NCBI GenBank assembly: GCA_905331475.1
Contig: CAJNYU010001944.1
Location: 62,001-126,000 of the forward strand
Length of the DNA: 64,000 nt
From: Rotaria socialis
Lineage: Eukaryota; Rotifera; Eurotatoria; Philodinida; Philodinidae
Reading direction: 5' to 3'
This document shows, in pieces, positions 60,098 through 64,000 of the stretch. Numbering within the stretch: the first letter of the stretch is position 1; each line of letters begins with the position of its first letter. Below the pieces are notes generated by a model. That model did no database searches. It worked only from the letters and a program-made list of their open reading frames with translations, and was not told where the DNA came from. The translations under genes and the position numbers were made by a program.

Positions 60098-63000
60098 ATG
60101 GCAATGATTTTTGGTCAAGTAATATTTCTAAAAGTACATCGTATTATTCAATTTCTTATTTGCTTACTTTTTATTATTTTAATCTTAACTATTTATTCAC
60201 CATGGCTATTAAAATTCACAAATGCAAAAAAGATCTATGATAATGCATTGTCTAAACAAACACTTAATGATATTTTTCCGAAACAATTAGGTTTTGGTCG
60301 ATCTGATTTAGCTAAATATATTCATCTAGATTTAAAAGGTGCACCACCAAAGGCAAACAAATTTTATGATTCATTTTTTAATTTTCTTCAAAATTTACAA
60401 ATGGGAGTAAAAGGTGTTCTTATTGAATATGAAGATACACTTCCATTACACGGAAATCTTGAAAATGTAAGTAAAAACAAAAATTTAGAACTATTCTAGA
60501 ATCTTGTATGACATTAGACTAAACTACCTCAGTGTATGATTTAAGTGTGGCTTTTTTAGGCTATTGTGACTTATATAAAATTCAATGCTATCACGAGAAA
60601 TAACTATTTTAGTTGATATTTTTAATAGATAAGTTTTAGAGTTCATGAAGTTGAAAAATTGAGCATAAAGAATTATTTTATTAAAAGATTTCCTATCATG
60701 CTGCTTATACCAAGTCGGATATTGCATTAATACAAGAAGCAGGAAAAAAGCACCGAATTGACATCATTCCACTTATTCAAACATTTGGTCATTTGGAATG
60801 GATACTTAAATTAGAGCGATTCAAATCATATCGTGACGATCTCAGCTTACCCACGGTTATTTCACCGTGCATCAATGAAACTTACATTTTACTCGAAGGT
60901 TAAATTTTAATTTTATAAACAATTCTTCGTCGAACTTTTAAATTATTTAGATCTTTTACAGCAAACACTTGATATGCATCCTAATAGCAATATAATTCAC
61001 ATTGGCTGTGATGAAGTTAGTCTAAAATATTCTAATCCTGCATGTAACGAAGCATCTACGAGTATATCTGAACAATATGTTAAGTAAGCATGAAACAATG
61101 ACTAATGAAAGAAATCTATTGATTATTTTAAAGTCATATACAGCGTATTGTTCATATTGTTCATAAAATTCGACCTGAATGTCGTATACTTATTTGGGAT
61201 GATATTCTTCGAGCTGATCAATTTGTTAGCAATAAAAGATTGGTAAGACTTAACAAGAAAGATATTCTACTAAATATATCAATATGCTTCTTTTTTCAAT
61301 ATTACAGAGTATTTTCTTACGAATTCTCTGGTTTTACTGAAGTTTAAAAAAGAATATCTATTGTAATTTTGAATGCAGATTTATCGACTTGATTCGTTTT
61401 TAGATAGATTCTAATTGGTCTGCTTTGTTTTTTTGTATATTCGACATTCCTATCTATAATCGTAGGATAGGATAGATAAAGTATAAAAAAGTTCTCTCAG
61501 TTAGAACACCAATAAAGAAAATTAGCTGACTTTACATCTCGAACTGATATTAAAATACTAGTTAGGTGAAACATGAAAATTGTGTTTATAAAGTAGGGGT
61601 ATCAATTTACAGTTTATTTTATTTAAATTTAACTTTGTGACAAGTTAATTTAATTTAAAATTAAATTCTATAACGTTAAATTTAAAATTAATTTAAATTT
61701 TTCTCATACAAAAATTTATTTCTCGATTTAATAATTTTTTTTAAATTTTAAATTTAAATTTAATAAATTGTTTGGATGGATGCACATCATTGCTACGAGG
61801 AAAATACGTGGCTTTAATAGTAGTAAATACTAAATGAGAGGAAGACCTAGTATTTCAAGTTAATATTTGTTCATAATAGTCAAAATGTCTCTACAGATTA
61901 TGCAGGATCCGTCATCTTTCTTCTTCAAAATACTGGGATACTCATAAAAATATATTTAATAGCAAAATTCGTAGAAAAATGACTAGCTTTAACTTTAGAA
62001 AACAGAAAACATACTCAAATTTGACTTTAAATAGTAGCAATCAATTAAAAAACTATGTTTATCTACTAGTTTTCAAAGTTCAACTAATTTGAATTTCAAA
62101 TAATTTTATTTAAATTTAAATAATACAAAATTTAAAATTTAATTAAATTTAAATTTAACTTTTCATTTAAAAAAAATTTTATTCATTTTAAAATTAAATT
62201 TTTGAAAATTTATTTCTCAATTTAATAAATTTTTTTAAATTAAAAATGTGACACCCCTATTATAAAGAGACAATAAAATTATTAAAGTCCAAAATTATAA
62301 CTATGCGACTGATCTATCGATCAACAACTTGAAGGCACCACGAGAAGTTGTGACGCAGACAATAGCCTATCTCAGATGGATTAATTGATTGAGAAATTCT
62401 ATTGACTATGAATAAATTGATCCAATCAAAATAATTAAATAAACAATACTATCTTAGCCGCTAGCAGCAATAACTCTTTATTGTATATTTAAATTTAAAT
62501 ATGCACTAATAAAAAAAAAACTCCTAGATATGCGGCACTGGATATGATAAATATAGAACAGCGAAGTCACTCAAATTCGTAAGTCGGCGTAAGAAAAATT
62601 TTGTGCGTATGAAATGTTGAAATAAAATTACAATCATTATAGCTATCAGATTTGTCTAACTATAAATGAATGAATGAATGAATGAATGAATGAATGAAAA
62701 ACAGATTAAAAATCAAGTTGATGTTGAAATGTGTTTCTTCAAGGAGATTCTTGCAAAATATATCTGGTTAAAGCTTTCATTTATAGATATGTTTTAGTTA
62801 TTTGAATGTGATGAACTTTATTAAAGAAATATCTCTCGGAAATCAATAGAATATATATGTCTTTAGCTCAATCAACTGAAAGGTCTTGTTGAACCTGTTT
62901 CATGGAATTATTTTACAGAATTTGATAATAATTACAAATTTTCATCGGCATGGAAAACCTTCCCAAAATTCTTTACGAACACTTGGATTGCAAGTGCATT

Positions 63001-63711
63001 TAAAGGTGGTCTTCATCGTTTTTCTATGAAGACAAATACCAGTCATCATGTCTTAAATAATCGTGAATGGCTCAGTTTTATAGAATCATCCACTTTTCAA
63101 AAAGATTCCTTATCAGCTGTTATACTTACGGGTTGGTCAAGATTTGATCATTTTATGCCATTATGTGATTTATTACCAACTGCTTATCCATCACTTCTAC
63201 ACAGTTTATTTATGTTTAATACGGGTCAATATATTGTCGATGATTCAATTTATAATTGTAATGATCTAATAGTATCAGTGAATAAAGATGCCCGATTATG
63301 TGAATCATTACCAGGTAAAACCCTATGAAATATATAGATATACTAGAAATTTTTTATTTAGGCCTTTCAATTTGGTCAGGTATTTCATCGTTGTCTGTGC
63401 TTCTTCGGAAAATTCAAAACCGTCTAAAAATTTTGAATACTATTGCGCCACCATTTAATAGAAAACATTCATTTATACGTCGTCATGAAATGCATTCGCG
63501 TTTATCTGAATTAAAATTTTTAGAAAAAGATTTAGCCACAACTAAACAGATACTAAATCGCCGTTTAATGGAACTCTATTCAGAAGATGTTATCGAAGAA
63601 TGGTTTGAACTGTATTTAACACCAGCCGAAAATGAAATCAATACGATATTTGTTGAATTTGCACTTGTAGACAATATAACTACATGGGAACGACGACCAC
63701 TAGGTCACTAG
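60098..63711 (+). CDS. Membrane-anchored hexosaminidase D-like protein (GH20-related)
   Basis: Six exons (60098-60466, 60688-60898, 60951-61083, 61134-61242, 62867-63314, 63362-63711) join in phase into 539 residues. Residues about 14-36 (IIQFLICLLFIILILTIYSP) form one transmembrane helix, suggesting a type II Golgi/ER membrane protein. The catalytic barrel follows: HLDLKGAPPK, GVLIEYEDTLPLHG, IIPLIQTFGHLEWILK, IIHIGCDEVSLKYS (the Asp-Glu pair characteristic of GH20 enzymes), ILIWDDILR, LVEPVSWNYF, WIASAFKGG, AVILTGWSRFDH. The family removes terminal N-acetylgalactosamine or N-acetylglucosamine residues; hexosaminidase D prefers GalNAc. The C-terminal 110 residues are helical and charged. Human HEXD is soluble nucleocytoplasmic, so the membrane anchor is a difference. 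Intron 4 is 1.6 kb and carries a MITE. Confidence 0.92.
61594..62259. mobile_element. hAT-type MITE, 666 bp, 8-bp TSD
   Basis: The left end TAGGGGTATCA and right end TGACACCCCTA are inverted repeats with one mismatch, flanked by a perfect direct repeat TTATAAAG (61586-61593 and 62260-62267). TAGGGGTGTCA with an 8-bp duplication is typical of hAT elements. The interior is very AT-rich, with many TTTAAATTTAA runs. Two copies of a TTTATTTCTCRATTTAATAA block in direct orientation lie near 61715 and 62208. No coding capacity. Confidence 0.9.
62666..62698. repeat. (ATGA)n microsatellite
   Basis: About eight tandem ATGA units in intron 4 of the HEXD-like gene. Confidence 0.9.
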
Positions 63712-64000
63712 AAAAATATGTTCACGTTGTTTGTTTTATAGAAGCAGAATTTTCATAATCATTTACTTTCTTGGTTCGATTATTTTAGTTTTGATAATCG
63801 ATGCTATTTTTACAATACTTTGCTTTCAAGCATTAGAGATTCTAAAAATTAATAAATTAGACTATAGGAAATAAAATCGATTAAAAACTGAAATCAATAA
63901 CAACGTAAGTATCATAACTCATTTTGTTTTCTTAACGACAACTTTCTATTATATAAATATGGCTTATTTCAATATAGGCAAGATTAAAAATCAAAACAAA
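63712..64000. other. 3' flank of the HEXD-like gene
   Basis: AT-rich; a polyadenylation-like AATAAA lies at about 63870. No further gene visible before the window ends. Confidence 0.6.

Larger units (their letters stand above)
61243..62866 (+). other. Large intron 4 of the HEXD-like gene
   Basis: 1,624 bp with GTAAGA donor and TTTAG acceptor. It holds the hAT-type MITE (61594-62259) and an (ATGA)n microsatellite; the other introns of this gene are 47-221 bp. Confidence 0.85.

Noticed and set aside
1..64000. CRISPR arrays, bacterial operons, prophage or toxin systems
   Set aside because: No regularly spaced repeats or prokaryotic gene organisation; all confident genes have spliceosomal introns.

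Overview
The window is eukaryotic nuclear DNA. It is strongly AT-rich, with short GT-AG introns (mostly about 35-120 nt, some over 900 nt) and typical animal genes: T-box factor, neuronal calcium sensor, nocturnin, UBE2N, ABRA/costars. A decayed RNA-silencing RdRP, many small foldback elements and short introns fit a bdelloid rotifer, but that assignment is inference. No operons, CRISPR arrays or bacterial features were seen.

Layout. 1-7.2 kb is repeat-rich: a large interrupted inverted repeat containing the only N of the window (2664), the 3' part of an NCS-type calcium sensor gene (2823-3448), two weak minus-strand ORFs and two MITE-like elements. 9.7-20.4 kb holds two unrecognised plus-strand genes for low-complexity, Ser/His/Gln-rich proteins; the second has two candidate first exons. 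A tRNA-Leu(UAG) lies at 21.74 kb. 22.8-26.2 kb holds an ARF-family GTPase converging on a small coiled-coil gene. 28.3-29.1 kb is a frameshifted C16orf89-like (DUF4735) pseudogene. 30.8-32.9 kb is a complete nocturnin-like gene.

35.3-39.4 kb is the most unusual stretch: ordered remains of a eukaryotic RNA-dependent RNA polymerase whose catalytic D-x-D-G-D has become D-R-D-D-D, with stops nearby and a hAT-type MITE inserted. At 40.6-42.3 kb lies a hAT-type element with a perfect 8-bp target duplication and a nested GC-rich repeat. 42.7-46.0 kb carries an ABRA/costars gene and a T-brain/Eomes-like T-box gene, both on the minus strand. A ~785 bp near-perfect palindrome follows at 47.7-48.5 kb, then an OARD1-like macrodomain gene, a large multi-exon coiled-coil gene (50.9-56.3 kb), UBE2N (58.2-59.3 kb) and a membrane-anchored hexosaminidase D-like gene (60.1-63.7 kb) with a second hAT-type MITE in its large intron.

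The genes are mostly unrelated housekeeping or developmental genes and no shared pathway is evident. The clearest theme is DNA-transposon and foldback insertion into introns, intergenic DNA and dead genes. Exon joins were worked out by eye from reading frame, GT/AG sites and family knowledge; no alignment or search was run.
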